This document shows positions 46,260-58,622 of a stretch of DNA of 64,000 nt, in pieces. The notes beneath the pieces were generated by a model that worked only from the letters and a program-made list of their open reading frames with translations, did not search any database and was not told the origin of the DNA. The DNA lies in contig OX419756.1 in assembly GCA_948567375.1 (NCBI GenBank), positions 64,308,333 to 64,372,332 of the forward strand. Reading direction: 5' to 3'. Source of the stretch: Lunularia cruciata. Taxonomy: Eukaryota > Streptophyta > Marchantiopsida > Lunulariales > Lunulariaceae. Both the position numbers and the translations under genes were made by a program. How positions within the stretch are numbered: position 1 is the first letter of the stretch; every line of letters starts with the position of its first letter.

Positions 46260-47170
46260 CACTCATTGCTTGGTAGTATGTAGTAGAGAGAGTATGTCTA
46301 GTGGAGTTATTTGGTGATATTAGCACTAGACTAGTTGCGGTATTATAGGTAGGTATCCAAGTACAAAGGTAATTATATGTAGAGAGAAGTCAAGTCTCTC
46401 TATATTGTGTGACACACTTGGCCTATTGCAATCTTGAGTTATTATTGATGTCAACAATCAAGGATTACTAGAAGATATTACCAGCAAACATTTCCTTGTT
46501 GGGAGCATAGGATTTGGAGAGACATGGTCCCATTTCTCTAGTGATTTCTAGATGTCCATATCAAGGACATAAACATGCTCACCAAGATCATGGTCTCTAC
46601 AATCCTGATTTTGGTGTGTTGTGGGAGATGTTAAGTAAACTATGGCATCTCCAGGTTCATCAATCTGTGTATCCAACCTACATTTTGGAGAACATCCCTT
46701 TGATGGGTGATTCTTGTACCCAAGTGGTGGTGAGTACACATTATGTCTATTCTTAGATGGGACCTACCATGTTGTTTGATGCAGCCAAAGTAGGATCACG
46801 AGCTCATTATCTTTGTCTTTGGTCGATGAACCTCTTACCCAAAGAGGTTCTACAATAGGCTTATGATGAGGTTTAGCAACTTAGAACACCTTACTATTGA
46901 TGACATCTTGGATGTTGGGCGTCAGACCTAAAAGGTGGTAGTGGTTGATAGGTCATCTATTGTAGTGGTGAACCTTGTTAGATAGCCCAAAGCCGCTTTA
47001 CCCACACTTATGAGTTTCTTAGGCTCTCACGCTTTTTGAGAAGGAGGACCTGAACTTGTTTGATCTTCACAATTATAGTAGTTGGTGGAGCCCCATGCTA
47101 ATGAGAGCACGCAATGAGTTGTTTCATTGGTATTACCGTTGTTATAATAGTGTTAGAAGCATCCAAGCAT
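46260..47170 (+). pseudogene. C5 DNA methyltransferase domain of element D, catalytic Cys lost
   Basis: Same frame and order as in B. Motif I: LVELFGDISTRL (46298-46333), with the second Gly changed to Asp and the later Gly to Arg. Motif IV: RCPYQGHK, where the catalytic Cys is Tyr (TAT at 46559-46561). Motif VI: ILENIP (about 46683-46700). Motif VIII-like: VGSRAHYLCLW. Motifs IX/X at about 46980-47165 (TLMSF.GSHAF). Independent survival of the motif pattern in a diverged copy confirms that the domain belongs to the family. This copy could not form the covalent intermediate. Confidence 0.8.
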
Positions 47171-47479
47171 CAAGTGTTAGGTCAGGTTATGAATCTAAAC
47201 TATTTGACTTGGATTATGAGCCTTGGCTTGGCAAAGTAGCATAGGATACAATTGATAGGCATCACCACTTGGGAGCTCTGTGCATATCAAGATGATTTAG
47301 GCACATCTTGGGAACAATGGACCAAGTGGGCAAGGTATTCTTGGGACACAACCAATGGCTACTAGTAAGAGAGGTCTACTTGGGGTCCATCTAGGTGAGA
47401 ATGGTCTACTTGGGTTACACTCTTGGTCTACATGTGATGAACCTAGAGGACGTATGGAGCTTGTAGCCAGATCAAAAGG

Positions 47480-48960
47480 AGTTTTTCCACATTGAGGTTG
47501 GGGCCTCTAGTGGGTGGAGGTATGACATTGTTGCTCCCAAGGGCCCAATGTAGTAGCAAATCAGTATCTTCCACTCCTACATCAATTATAGAGGATACTT
47601 GTGAGCTACACAAGTTGTTTTACCTTCAATATGAAGGATTTTGGTGCTTTGAAAGGACATGGTATTTGGATTGAGATGACTAGCGATACATCAATTTTTT
47701 GAAATCCCTATAGATACAATGACATGGAGAGAGCATTGATTTAGAGCCAGAGTAGAGATCTTTCTGAGGTTGGTTTGGTGGAGATTTCACATGGAGAGTA
47801 TGTATCAGCTATAGTTATGCTAGACAAGAAGGATATGCATGGCAACTACAAAAATACAAAAATGTGTGGAGATTACCATCTTATCAATTGATAGACTAGG
47901 GCTGATTGATATGCCATGCCTACACTGGAGGAGATCTTTGAAACAATTGGGCATGCAAAGGTCTTCAGTTCTTTGGATCTTTGAGCAAGATATCATCAAT
48001 TTCAGATCAGGAGTAGGATAAGTCCAAGATAACATTTTGGGCTATTGATCCTCATGAATAAGGATGTATTATATTAGTGGAAGTTCTTAACATTTGGGTT
48101 AAAGAATAATCTTGCCGAGTTTCAAAGGGTCATGGATAAGATCTTAGCAGGATTGGATTTGCTTGGTGTTATATTGATGATATTTTGGTCTATAGCACTA
48201 TTGTGGAGGAGCATGAGAGGCATTTGTTAAGGTTTTTGAGACTCAAATTACATCATTGGAAGTGTAGATTCTTCCAAGAGCAAGTTGAGCATTTAGGTTA
48301 CACTATCTACCCTAGAAGACTTGGTGTTCAGTAGACCAAGGTGAAGGCTATTGCACATATTCCTTAGCCTATGAATGTGAGCAAAGTGCAAGCATTCCTT
48401 GGGTTGGAAAACTTCTATTGCCACTATGTTAGAGAATTTAGTGCCATTGCCAAGGCCTTGACAAGTTGACTAATCTTACACAAGAGTGGTGGTGGAAAGA
48501 TGAGCAAGAGTGAGCTTTTATAGAGCTAAAGGAGATGTTTTCATCGGCCTCTATTCTTAGGAGATTGATTAGAAGATGATAATTCTAGGTTCATATTGAT
48601 TGTAGTATATTGGGGATTGGAGTTGTGCTCACCCAACATGATGATGAGGGGAAAGAGTTTGTGGTGGCCTATGCTAGTTGCTCCAACAATTCAACAAAGG
48701 TAACATTTAGTTTATATAAGAGAGAGTGCTTGGAAACAATATGGGCAATAGCACATTTTTAATGATAGTTATTTGGTAACCCGCTCATCCTCATCATTGA
48801 TCATCAACCACTTAAGTGGTTGATGGAGTCCGACAAGCTTTCAAGGATGCTTGCATGATGGGCTCTAATTTTATAAGAGTATGATTTCATGATTATTAAG
48901 AGAGCTGAAGTGGTGAACTATGATGCAGATGGGTTGAGTAGAAACCCATGTCTCAGCCAG
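47480..48960 (+). pseudogene. Element D reverse transcriptase and RNase H
   Basis: Colinear with B 15640-17200: KDMHGNYKN, ADRYAMPT-like text, a YIDD-like palm near 48170-48185 (CYIDDILVYS after a one-base loss), FLGLENFYCHYVR, then RNase H with LTQHDDEGKEFVVAYAS. It carries frameshifts and stops. At several Gln sites where B has TAG, D has CAA. Confidence 0.78.
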
Positions 48961-49179
48961 TAGGATTAGACCAAAGCACATTGGCATGGTGAGACAGATG
49001 AGAAGATGGTGCCAAGTTGGCATGCATCTACCTTGCAATGTATTTTTTGAGGTTTTGGTGGAATCTCTCTCAACGTACATAGGAGGAGTTATTGAGGTCA
49101 CAAATCCAGAGGGTGGAGATAGTGGTAAAATTTAGCAAGACATTTATGATGATGCCTTAGTGATGTATTATCTTTGCAC

Positions 49180-50860
49180 TAGTTGGTGCCAAGGAGAGGA
49201 ATCATGTTCTTTAACAAGCCAAGGAATTTAGATTGGAGGGTAGACACCTTCTTTGTGTATGTGAGGATGGTAGAGTGCATGTAGTACCCACTTCCATCCC
49301 AATTGGTCCGTCATGCTCATGAGGAGCTAGGACATTTTGGAGTTAAGCATACATTTAACTTACTCTAGAGTTATTATTGGTGGTGCAATATGTCAACCAT
49401 TGTACAATAGTTTGTTGCCAAATGTGTGGTTTGTGATCTGTGAGATGGCCTATCTCTCACTAAGGATGAACTTCTGATGGCTATTATGGTATAACACTAT
49501 GGACTAAGAAGGCAAAGAACCCCAACTCTATCATATTCCTCCAAGGTTAACACTCCAAGACTCAAGACATTGCTCACTAGAGAACTCAATGAGAGAGAGA
49601 TAGTTGCAAATGAAAGGATGATTAGTACCTCCTCATCCCTTGTTTACATACTTGTGAAATAGTTACACACTCAAGTTATTATTTACAAAAGTAACTCAAG
49701 TTACTAGGCTAAAAGTCAAGTAAAGTCAAAAAGTATAAAGGAATATCCATCCACATAGGGATATTCCACTAAGCATGTGATCTTATCTTGACCCAAAAAC
49801 TAAGTCAAGGATTCCTTCACATGGGTTATCCTTGGACTATAGAAGAATCCAAAACAAAAAGGCTTGTGGGTCCAAGAGTTCTTAACTCTTTCCTCAAAGT
49901 CAAACACATAGGAATACTACCAAGTCAATACACTAGAATCCAAAATAGTGGTGATAATCTTTTCTACTTCCTCTAAAGTAAGATCTCCTCTATCTTAGTT
50001 ATGACTAACTTTAGCTAATCATGACTAAAGTAGAACATCATTTATCTCTATATAAATAACATCTCTCAAGTACTTGTAATACCAAACTAAATATCACCAT
50101 ACCACATACATGCACAAATGGGTGTTACAGATCAAGTTAGAGCATCATTCAATGCTCCTATGCCATAGTTACACCCATTACCTATCATGGGATTGGGTTC
50201 CATTCAAGTTTGGACTTTTTTGGACCTTTATCGTTGATTGTGAGACATCATTGGTATGTTTTGGTTATGGTGGAACACTTCTCCAAATGGATTGAGTTGG
50301 TGGCACTTCCTAACAAGTCCAATGAAGGGACAACTTGTTCTTAGATCAAGTTCTCAATCATTTTGATGCACCACTTGAGGTTTTAACTAATCAAGGTATA
50401 AAGTTTTTGGGAGAGTTTCAAGTCTTGTGTGACAAGGCTTTTATTGATCATCATACTACATCTTGAGATCACCCTAAGGAAGATGGCTTAGCAAAGAGAG
50501 TGGTTCAGGCAGTGAAAGAGAGGATTGCATAAGTATGGTTTGCAAAGAGGCCACTTGGGAGATTGGGATCTCCAATTACCTTGGTTGGCCATGGGCTATC
50601 AGTTTAGCCAGAAAGCCTCCTTAGCCTCCTTCTCTCCTTACTTTCTACTCTATGGACAAGATCTAGATTTACATGCAGCTATTTGTCAAGATGCTATTGT
50701 AGTTTTGGACTTGGATGATTTAGACGTATGGATGAGCACATGTTCTCAATAAGAGGGGATCTTTTGGAGAGTGATATTGATGGCCTTTGAGAACTTGGCA
50801 ATAGCTCAACACATGGATACCTTATGTTATACTACTATTAAAGGAGGACAATATAAACCT
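49180..50860 (+). pseudogene. Element D integrase, split by solo LTR H3
   Basis: HHCC head at 49290-49438 (LVRHAHEELGHFGVKHTF.., CVVCD). It is interrupted by H3 at 49439-50129, then resumes with QVRASFNAPMP. The first catalytic Asp is present (SLDFFGPLS, about 50200-50230), unlike B. The second Asp is Asn at VLTN, and the Glu near 50490 is Lys (GLAKRV). HLGDWDLQLPWLAMGYQFSQ follows. Confidence 0.78.
49439..50129 (-). mobile_element. Solo LTR H3
   Basis: 691 bp, reverse complement of the TGTAACACCC..GGCC(A/G)GCTCACA unit, flanked by GATC (49435-49438 and 50130-50133). Element B is uninterrupted here (TGTGACCAAGTTAG). Confidence 0.87.
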
Positions 50861-50939
50861 TGATCCATCAATTTCATCCAGGTGACTATGTATATCTATA
50901 TCAAATAACACCAATAACACTTTATGTTACTACATGACA

Positions 50940-51230
50940 CACTATTTTTAGATTGGGTGAGGTTTTGCCTTTTAGAGTCCTTGTGTTAGAAGGAAGTGAT
51001 AGTGTTGGTTGGAAGGATCATGTGCACAATTGTACACCGTGCCACCTCCCAAACATTGATGGTACTATGGACCCAAGCTTGGCACTTATACTTTTGGTGG
51101 AGATGCTACTATGTTTGTGTGTGTTAGTTGTTTAAGACGATGTCATATGGCATGTTTGACTCCTCCCCTCATGATGGTTCTTCAAGGACAATGCCACAAT
51201 TGTCTTCCTAGATGTACTTGATCTATAGCT
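50940..51230 (+). pseudogene. Element D C-terminus with decayed PHD finger
   Basis: Matches B 18500-18811: GEVLPFRVLVLEG, then a 30-40 bp deletion that removes the first CxxC. FVCVSCLRRCHMACLTPPLM follows, then PRCT. The first zinc-binding pair is gone and CDxC is CVxC, so it could not fold as a PHD finger. Confidence 0.7.
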
Positions 51231-51797
51231 AGTTCACCCATTATGTGGTTTAGATCCCAAACAGATGACTAACAATGAGACTCAATAGCACTTGGCCTCT
51301 TGATCTTTGCCCACCATAGGGTATACCATATACTTGGAGTAGATGGCATTCTAGAGTTAGAAGGACCTAATGCCAACTAGGAAGACAATTGTGACACTTT
51401 AGAGTTCATGTATGACTTATGTGTGAGTTGTACTTCTATAGTGCATGATGTTGATAGAAATGTATATTGTGTAGTAATATATATACACACGATAGTTATC
51501 ACAACATTTGTGGTGTCAAAATTAGATTTCTCAAACATTGGAGTAGTAGTGTTGGTAGTCAAAAGTATTTTGGTAGTTACTCATAGACTACTTGTTGATA
51601 GGTACATTTCATATTCAGGGTACTGATCACATGGTAAGACCTACCATCACTTGCACCATTTGTACCATTGGTTGTGCCATCAGTGGTACTATTAGGGTTG
51701 GAGACCTAGGTCAAAATCAGAGGTATGCCTTCAAAGTGCAACTTTAGAGAGCTCACTTCTCTGATGTTGAGCCTTTGAGTTCGTGGCTATGGTGGAC

Positions 51798-52489
51798 TGT
51801 AACACCCATTCATCCATGTGTGTGGTATTGTGATATTTAGCTTGGTATTATAAGTACTTAGGAGATATTATTTATATAGGGATAAAGGATGGTTCTATAT
51901 TAGTCATGGTTAGCTAAAGTTAGTCATAGCTAAGATAAAGGGGACCTTACTTTAGAGGAAGTAGAAAAGATGAGCACCATTATTTTAGATTTTAGTGTGT
52001 TGACTTGGTATTATTCCTAGGTGTTTGGCTTTGAGGAAAGAGTTGAGAACTCTTGGGCCTGCAAGCCTTTTTGTTTTGGATTCTTCTTTAGTCCAAGGAT
52101 AGCCCATGTGAAGGAATCCTTGACTTAGTGGTTGGGTCAAGATAAGACCACATGCTTAGGGGAATATGCCCATGTGAATGGATATTCCTTTCTACTTTTT
52201 GACTTTACTTGACTTTTAGTCTAGTAACTTGAGTTACTATGGTAATTAGTAACTTTGGTACGTAACTATTTTACAAGTATATAAACAAGGGGTGAGGAGG
52301 TACTCATCATCCTTTCATTTGCAACTATCTCTCTCTCATTGAGTTCTCTAGTGAGCAATGTCTTGAGTCTTGGAGTGTTAGCCTTGGAGGAGTATGATGG
52401 AGTTTGGGTTCCTTGCCTTCTTAGTCCATGGTGCGCTACCATAATAGCCATCAGAGGTTCATCCTGAGTGAGAGATAGGCCGGCTCATA
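51798..52489 (+). mobile_element. Solo LTR H1
   Basis: 692 bp from TGTAACACCCATTC to GGCCGGCTCATA, flanked by GGAC (51794-51797 and 52490-52493), inside A2 of element D. The best-preserved LTR of element F's family. Confidence 0.87.
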
Positions 52490-52678
52490 GGACAAAAAGC
52501 CAACAAGTGTCACATGGGGTCTTTTAGCTAGAGTGGGTGTGGCTTGATTGTAATAAGTGCCTAGTTGTTGGCACATTGTTGAGTGAATGATCAAATACTA
52601 ATTTGAATTGAGTTGATGAAGAACTAATTATTGTGGCACTTTAGAGTTCATATATGACTTATGTGTGAGTTGTGATTC

Positions 52679-55600
52679 TGTGACAACCCGGCAAATCTCA
52701 CTTTTGCGGTAATCGGGTAAGTAAAGTTTGTTCCCACAGAGATACGAGTCAGAATTGGTCAAATACAAAGCAAAGTAACAATTTCAGTTCTTCTTGGTTG
52801 CATCTTTAATCTCTCAGGTAGAAACCACACCCAGAAGAGAGTAACAAGCACTGATTCATAGTCTTGTCACAAATTAACACTCCATAATCACAACTCTATC
52901 AAATCTTTCCAAACAATCTTGATTGTGATGATTCAGGCTCTCCCAAAAATGGCACTTCACTGCAAAATGACTTTGCCTTAGAATTGTGTTCCACCCCTCC
53001 ACTGAAGGCACAACTTCCTTGATCAAAATTGCTTCACATCAACTTCGCACTACACTCACAAATGCAGAATACTACCAACACTACAATTCCTCTCAGATCT
53101 GTCAAGGCATTGCTTCAATTGCACTTCACTCAAGATCAAACACATAGAATGAAGATCAAGGCTACGGAATCCAACATCCAACAAGCACACTGACTTGCAC
53201 TTCGAATTTATCCAAACACTCACAAACAAAAGTACAACGTTGATACTCGGAATCAAGCTCAAGCGACGAGCATTGCTTCACAACACTTTGCTTTATCTAT
53301 TCTCAAAAATTATGAGCACTGAACAACATTTGATTGCGAATGCCACTCTAAAATAGTGAACAATTGACAGTTCTAACAACTATACCATTCTACAACAACT
53401 CTTCTAACCTGCAGATCCAAAATGACAATGCACCTTTTCATATCTGCCTCTTCAAATCTCAAATCTGTTACTAATCCGATCCGATGTCTACTTTGTCATC
53501 GGCTTTCAAACCCGAACCCGAAGTAACTTTACTTCCTACTACTTTTTCCTCGGATTTCATATCTTCTACTTCTTCTACCAGATCCAACAATTCTCTTTCC
53601 TGATCTGAAATTGCACTAGTGGGTAATCTATCTAACTCTTCATCTCTTGACCCACTCTTCTCTAATGTCTTGACCAATAATTCAGAAGACATTTGTACTC
53701 CTATGTTATCTACTTTGGGTTTTGCTCTAACATCTTTCCAAAGTTTTTCTATCTCTATTTTCACTAAGTCTAATCTAATCAAAATGTTATCTTCTACCTC
53801 TAAGATCTTTCTATCTACATGAGTTCTGAGACTAATTAACAATGCATTCATATCTGTATCCTTTGCCTGTCTTTGCCTTGTCTCTTGCACCAACAACTTC
53901 AACTCGTGCAGCCTTGTCTCTTCAATCCGAATGCTGGCCTCTGTACTTAACATCGCATTCATCCGGAGGACTATCTCCTTCAAAGGCTCCAATCTCGTCT
54001 TCCTTTCATGTTCCAAATCCGCAAGCCAGTCCTCCTTGTACATTGCCAACTCCGCCTTGAACTCGGCTGTCACCGACTCCTTCTCCTTCTCCTTCTGTAC
54101 AACTCTCTCCTCTTGATTACAAAGTAACTCTCGTAATCTTTCTCCTTCTCTATATCGTGCTGCCAACTCTCATTGCCAGAGTTGCTTCTTCTCCTTGACA
54201 CTCTCCATCACCCTATCAAGCTCCTGATCCTTTGCAGCTACTCTCGCCATAGCATGGATAACCTCTACTCTTGAATCAACAAACTGCAGCTTCAAGATCT
54301 TGTACTCAACTACTTGTCTCTTCCTTGCTATGTCACTCTTCTTCACAAGATCCTCTCAATAATTCACTTCTCTCTTCAGGTCTTCAATTACCTAACTTCT
54401 CACTACTGCCTCCGCTCGCAGTACTTCTCTTTCCTCCTCACCTCGGGTTATACGCTTCTTCAACTCCAAGTTTTCTTCTTGCAGTCTTGCTAATACCTGC
54501 AACACAGTCTTCACCTCTGGACAAGTCAATTGCATCTCCTTCTTCTTGTACTCTAGCTTTACTAACAATGGGCACACAACTTCTCACAGGTATTCCACTC
54601 AATCACTGGCAACTACTTCAACCTGTGGAGTGATCTCCTTCTTTACCTCTTCTTCTCTCGATACTCGCCTTCTTCTCTGCAGTCTTTGTATCGAAATAGA
54701 CGCCTCGCTTCCCGAGCTTTCAGGTGCTTCTTCCTTCACCGTACTCAGACCTGCTTTGTACTTTGCCTTACGTCTTGAGCAAACTCCTCTCTATACTACG
54801 ATCTTCTTCTCTTCGGGCTCAGTTACTTCGTCTTCCAACTATGTGTTGCCCTTGGCTTTGATTTTTGCCTGCACTCCTTCTTCTTCTTTTGCAGCCGCCG
54901 GTACCAATGTTATTTCTCCTCCTTCATTGCTGTTGCTACTTGTATCTCCACTCTATAGCGTTAGCTCAGGCTTCTCCTCGTGTTCTGAGTCTTCAGTCTT
55001 AAGCTCGGCATCACCTTCCGAGTCTTCATCCTCCGACTTGATCACCACCATACCTCGCCTCGGGTTGCCTCTCTTGGTCTTCCGGGGTTTCTTCGTGTCT
55101 TCGGCTTTGCCTTGCCAACTTCTCTTCTTCATATTCAGAGTACTCACCTTGATCTCCATGTTCTTCCCTATCTTCATGTAGTAGTCGTTGGTGCTCTTGA
55201 TTTGCAAGATATATTGCTGCTCCTCAACATTGACCTCCTTTCTCAAATCAGGATGGAAGTGCGACACCATCCGAGTTTGCTCCGCCGAGTTCAGCAAATT
55301 TAGCCCAAGGTAGAAATGTGCTGCAAACGGGACGATGTAGTGTGGAGGTGATTTATCCCACAGATTCCACACCATTTACCTTGTTCTCCCATGGAAACAC
55401 CTCACCCAATTGATCTGTTCTCTTGCAAATAACTTGTGAAAGAACACCACTTGGTGTTTCATCACATACGTGGTTCTCTCCGGCTTCAAGATGGCCATCA
55501 GTGCACTCACAATTCCTCTCTTCACAGGGTCTTTGTAGCTCTCAACTTTGTACCCATTCTTTGTCCGCTTTGACGAGAATGCCTCTCTCACCTCTTGAGT

Positions 55601-56459
55601 CTCTTGAGCTATCTCTCCCTTCCCCAAGAACGTGGCCCCCTGCTCTGAGCCTGCTTCCTTCCTGAGTACGAGTCTCCAATCCAACTCTATCCAGCGAGCC
55701 GGATTTCCTCTCTTCCCTTCCTCCTTGGGTCCATCAAGACACTTGCTCTCGATGATTTCTGTCATGAAACCTGGAAAGCTCACATTCCAATTTCATGCCA
55801 AGAAAGTGATCCAAAGTCAGCTTAAGACTTTGATCCTAGCAATCACATCTAACCTCCAAATTGCATGATTTCTCACTGCAAATTTGGAGTTCTTCTTTCC
55901 TCCTCCCATCTCTCATGTCTTCTCACTATCTCTTGATTTCACTCTTGCAACTTCTCCCTTACACACTAATGCGATTCCAACTCTATTTCCCTTCCCACGA
56001 TCACCTACAAGATGACTTCTCAATGGTGAAGGAAAATTACTCGACATTTCATTGTTGCGAGTTCAATTTTTATAGAGTTGCACTTTCTTTGTCTTTCTTC
56101 ACTTTGAGTTTCTACCAAGAAATCACACCTCTTGCATGCACCTGTCACTGTCAATCAACCTTTGTGCGTATGGGCCACCATTTTTGAATAGTCTCTTCTT
56201 GAATTTCTTGCCCCGACAAAAGGTTGTTAGACTGTCTTTGCCTCGGTTTGAGCTCCCCCCGATACGAAGACACTTTACTTCGGGTTGTATGCTGACAGGG
56301 CATTTCCGAGTACTTTGCCTTATGACCCAAAGTCACTTTACTTTGGTTTCATCCCAAAGACTCTTTTTTTTGCCTTCTTTGGCCATACAGGCGCAATCCG
56401 ACTTCTCTATACACTTCTTCTTCTTTATTTTGAAAAAAACAGAAAATGTGGGCACCACA
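52679..56459 (-). mobile_element. Unit C2: second 3.78-kb TG..CA insertion
   Basis: 3,781 bp, inverted relative to C1. On the plus strand it runs from TGTGACAACCCGGC to GTGGGCACCACA, with GATTC on both sides (52674-52678 and 56460-56464). It interrupts B2 of element D: TTGTGATTC..TATAGTG is one continuous word without it. It preserves the true 3' end CACA that in C1 has become CATA. Confidence 0.87.
53471..56047 (-). pseudogene. C2 copy of the coiled-coil ORF
   Basis: Colinear with the C1 ORF from MSSNFPSPL (ATG at plus 56047-56045) to the GSD end at 53471. Intact stretches: 55783-55376 (MSFPGFMTEIIESK.., PINW-equivalent as QINWVRCFHGRTR), 55375-54953 and 54166-53471 (MAARYREGERLRELL..). Stops and short indels separate them, including TAA where C1 has CAG (Gln), and TGA at one Trp of the FLAWN segment. 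Substitutions are spread over the protein but heptad pattern, acidic linker and C-terminus are kept. Confidence 0.75.
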
Positions 56460-56522
56460 GATTCTATAGTGTATGATGTTGATAGCAATGCATATTGTGT
56501 AGTAATATATATACGCACGACA

Positions 56523-57120
56523 AAAAGTAGATTGATAAGCTCAAGGAGACTAGGTTTATTTTGAGGTGGAGAATTCATTATGAGTGTCTCTAATTGTGAT
56601 TGTGAAGAAGAAGAATGATAAGCTTTAGGTATGTGTGGATTATAAGGAGGTCAATGCTTTCATTAAGAAAGAATACCCTTTACCATTCATTGATGATCTT
56701 GGAAGAGGTTGCAGATCATGAGAAGTATAATTGAACTAAATCAAAATTGCACCAAGCATCAAAAACTTATCACATTCACTAAACCTTGGGAGACTTATGC
56801 TTTCAAGGTCATGCCTTATAGAATTTGTAATACTCAAGTCACATTTCAATAGTTCATGAACAAGGTATTTTATTATTTCATTGCAAAATTTATGAGAGAT
56901 TTTATTGATGACTTTTGTGTTTATGGGAGCAAAGAGGAACACTTTGAGCACCTTATCAAGGTCTTGCAATGTTTGGATGAAGCAAATGTATCACTTAACC
57001 CAAAGAAGTATATCTTTGGTGGTAAAGAAGGTCTACATTTGGTGCATATTCATTCCCAAGGATGGAATAGCAATGGATCTTAAAAAGTTGAGGAAAATCT
57101 CAAAACTTCCATTCCCTCCA
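56523..57120 (+). pseudogene. Element F reverse transcriptase (main part)
   Basis: Continues the RT cut at 37573: VCVDY.EVNAF-like text near 56625, PLPFIDDLLEEVADHEKY-like (about 56680-56730), then IDDFCVYGSKEEHFEHLIKV (56895-56960), the palm motif with IDDF in place of YMDDF, and DEANVSLNPKKYIFGGKEG. Frameshifts occur on both sides of the palm. Tat/Athila-type RT. Confidence 0.75.
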
Positions 57121-57690
57121 AGCTTGATAAAGTTATGCCAATTCTTGGGGATAGTTGGATGCTATGAGAGGTTCATCTTCTCATTTTTCAACAAGGCTTA
57201 TGCATTGTCCATTTACATGAAGAAGAGTGTAGAATACTCGGTGATTTTGGAAGACAATGAGGCTCTCAAAGCTTTTGAGGACCTCAACCATTCCCTTGTG
57301 ATACCTCCATTCTTCCTAAACATGATTGGAGTAAACCTTTCATCCTTTACTCAAATGCTTCTAATGTAGCTATAAAATACACTCTTAGACAATTAGACCA
57401 AGATGTGCATGATCATCCAATAGCTTATGCTAGAAGACAAATGGTCTCAATAGAGAAACTATTCAATCATAGAAAGGGAAGGGTTGGTATTGATTTTTGG
57501 TCCCAAGAAGTTTTGATTGGAAGGAAGACCACCATTGTCACAAATTACAAGGCTTTGAAGTACATCTTTAGCAAGCCTAATGTGGAGGGAAATTTAGCAA
57601 AGTGGATGATACTTTTATCTAAGTATGATCACAATTATGAAGATAAGCTTGAGAAGAAATATATAAATGCTGATTTGTTATGATAATGAT
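57060..57690 (+). pseudogene. Element F RT connection and RNase H
   Basis: LKKLRKISKLPFPPSLIKLC, QFLGIVGCYERFI (57075-57180), then RNase H text DHPIAYARRQMVSIEKLFNH (57408-57465), GRKTTIVTNYKALKYIFSKP (57515-57575) and NLAKWMILLSKYDHNYEDKL. The last is the usual RNase H end before integrase. Confidence 0.75.
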
Positions 57691-58425
57691 GGAGTTAAGA
57701 AAATGGATGATCCCTTCCTAGGTGAGGAGCTCATGAGCATCTCACCTAGGAAGAGGTTCCAATAGAGTACATGGAGATTATGAACTTTGTTACAAGAGGT
57801 AATTACTCAGATGGGATGCATGTTTGGGAGAGGAATGCCCTTGGAGCAAGATCTAGACCTTACGCAATGATAGAAGAGATTCTTTTTTACCAAGGAGCAG
57901 ATGATCTACTTTGAGGAGTAATGGGTAAGGAGGAGTCTATCCTACTCATGAAGGATTTTCATGATGGTTTAGTGTGTGAGTGTCACTTTTTAAGAAAGGT
58001 TACTAATTTCAAGATTCTAGCTGCAAGATATCATTGGAAGGGGGATTTTCAAATATTATCTTGATTATTGCAAAACTTGTAATGTTTGTCAAGCTTTTGC
58101 TAGAAATTCTACCTCCACTCCATCTCTTAGATTAATTCCATTGCTAGGACCCTTTGAGAAGTGATGATTTGACTTTGTAGGTCTTCTCAATAGAACCCCA
58201 AGGAACAATCAATATATTGTGGTAGTTACTTATTACCTTACCAAGTGGGTTGAGACTAGACAATTGAGAGATAAGAATGAAAATGAAATTGGTTGATTTC
58301 TTGATGAATTTATCATCATTAGTTTGTTTTGCCCTTTGGAATTGGTTTTAGAAAGAAGAAGAGAGTTTACAAGAAGCATCACTACAACCATACTACAACA
58401 TATCTCTATCACACATAGAGTGACA

Positions 58426-58618
58426 TGTGAGCCGGCTTGTCTCTCACTCAAGATGAACATGTGGTGGCTATTATGGTAGCGCACCATGGACTAAGAAGGA
58501 AAAGAACTCCAACTCCATCATACTCCTCCAAGACTCAAGACATCAGAGGTTCATCAGAGTACTTGTTATACTAAGCTAAATATCACAATACCACACACAT
58601 GCACAAATAGATGTTATA
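58426..58618 (-). mobile_element. Solo LTR H4, internally deleted
   Basis: The minus-strand H unit retains both ends (TGTGAGCCGGCTTGTCTCTC and GCACAAATAGATGTTATA) but lacks about 500 bp of the middle. Flanks GACA (left) and GACC (right, before H5) are a plausible duplication. Confidence 0.75.
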
Positions 58619-58622
58619 GACC

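Larger units (their letters stand above)
37574..56522 (+). mobile_element. Element D: second methyltransferase/PHD Ty3/gypsy copy
   Basis: Same order as element B: A1 (37574-38004), leader, gag, protease, methyltransferase, RT, RNase H, integrase, PHD remnant, B1-A2-B2 (51390-56522). It lies inside the RT of F. Younger insertions in it: C1 (39637-43418), J2 (44443-45186), H3 (49439-50129), H1 (51798-52489) and C2 (52679-56459). Removing these leaves about 9.3 kb, close to B without its SINE and J1. Confidence 0.85.
51390..56522 (+). repeat. Element D 3' terminal block B1-A2-B2 (with nested H1 and C2)
   Basis: B1 is 51390-51505 after CTAGGAAGACAAT. A2 is 51506-52630, split by H1. B2 starts TGTGGCACTTTAGAG at 52632, is split by C2 at 52679-56459, and ends near ATACGCACGACA at 56522, where F coding sequence resumes. 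Same order as in B. Confidence 0.8.
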
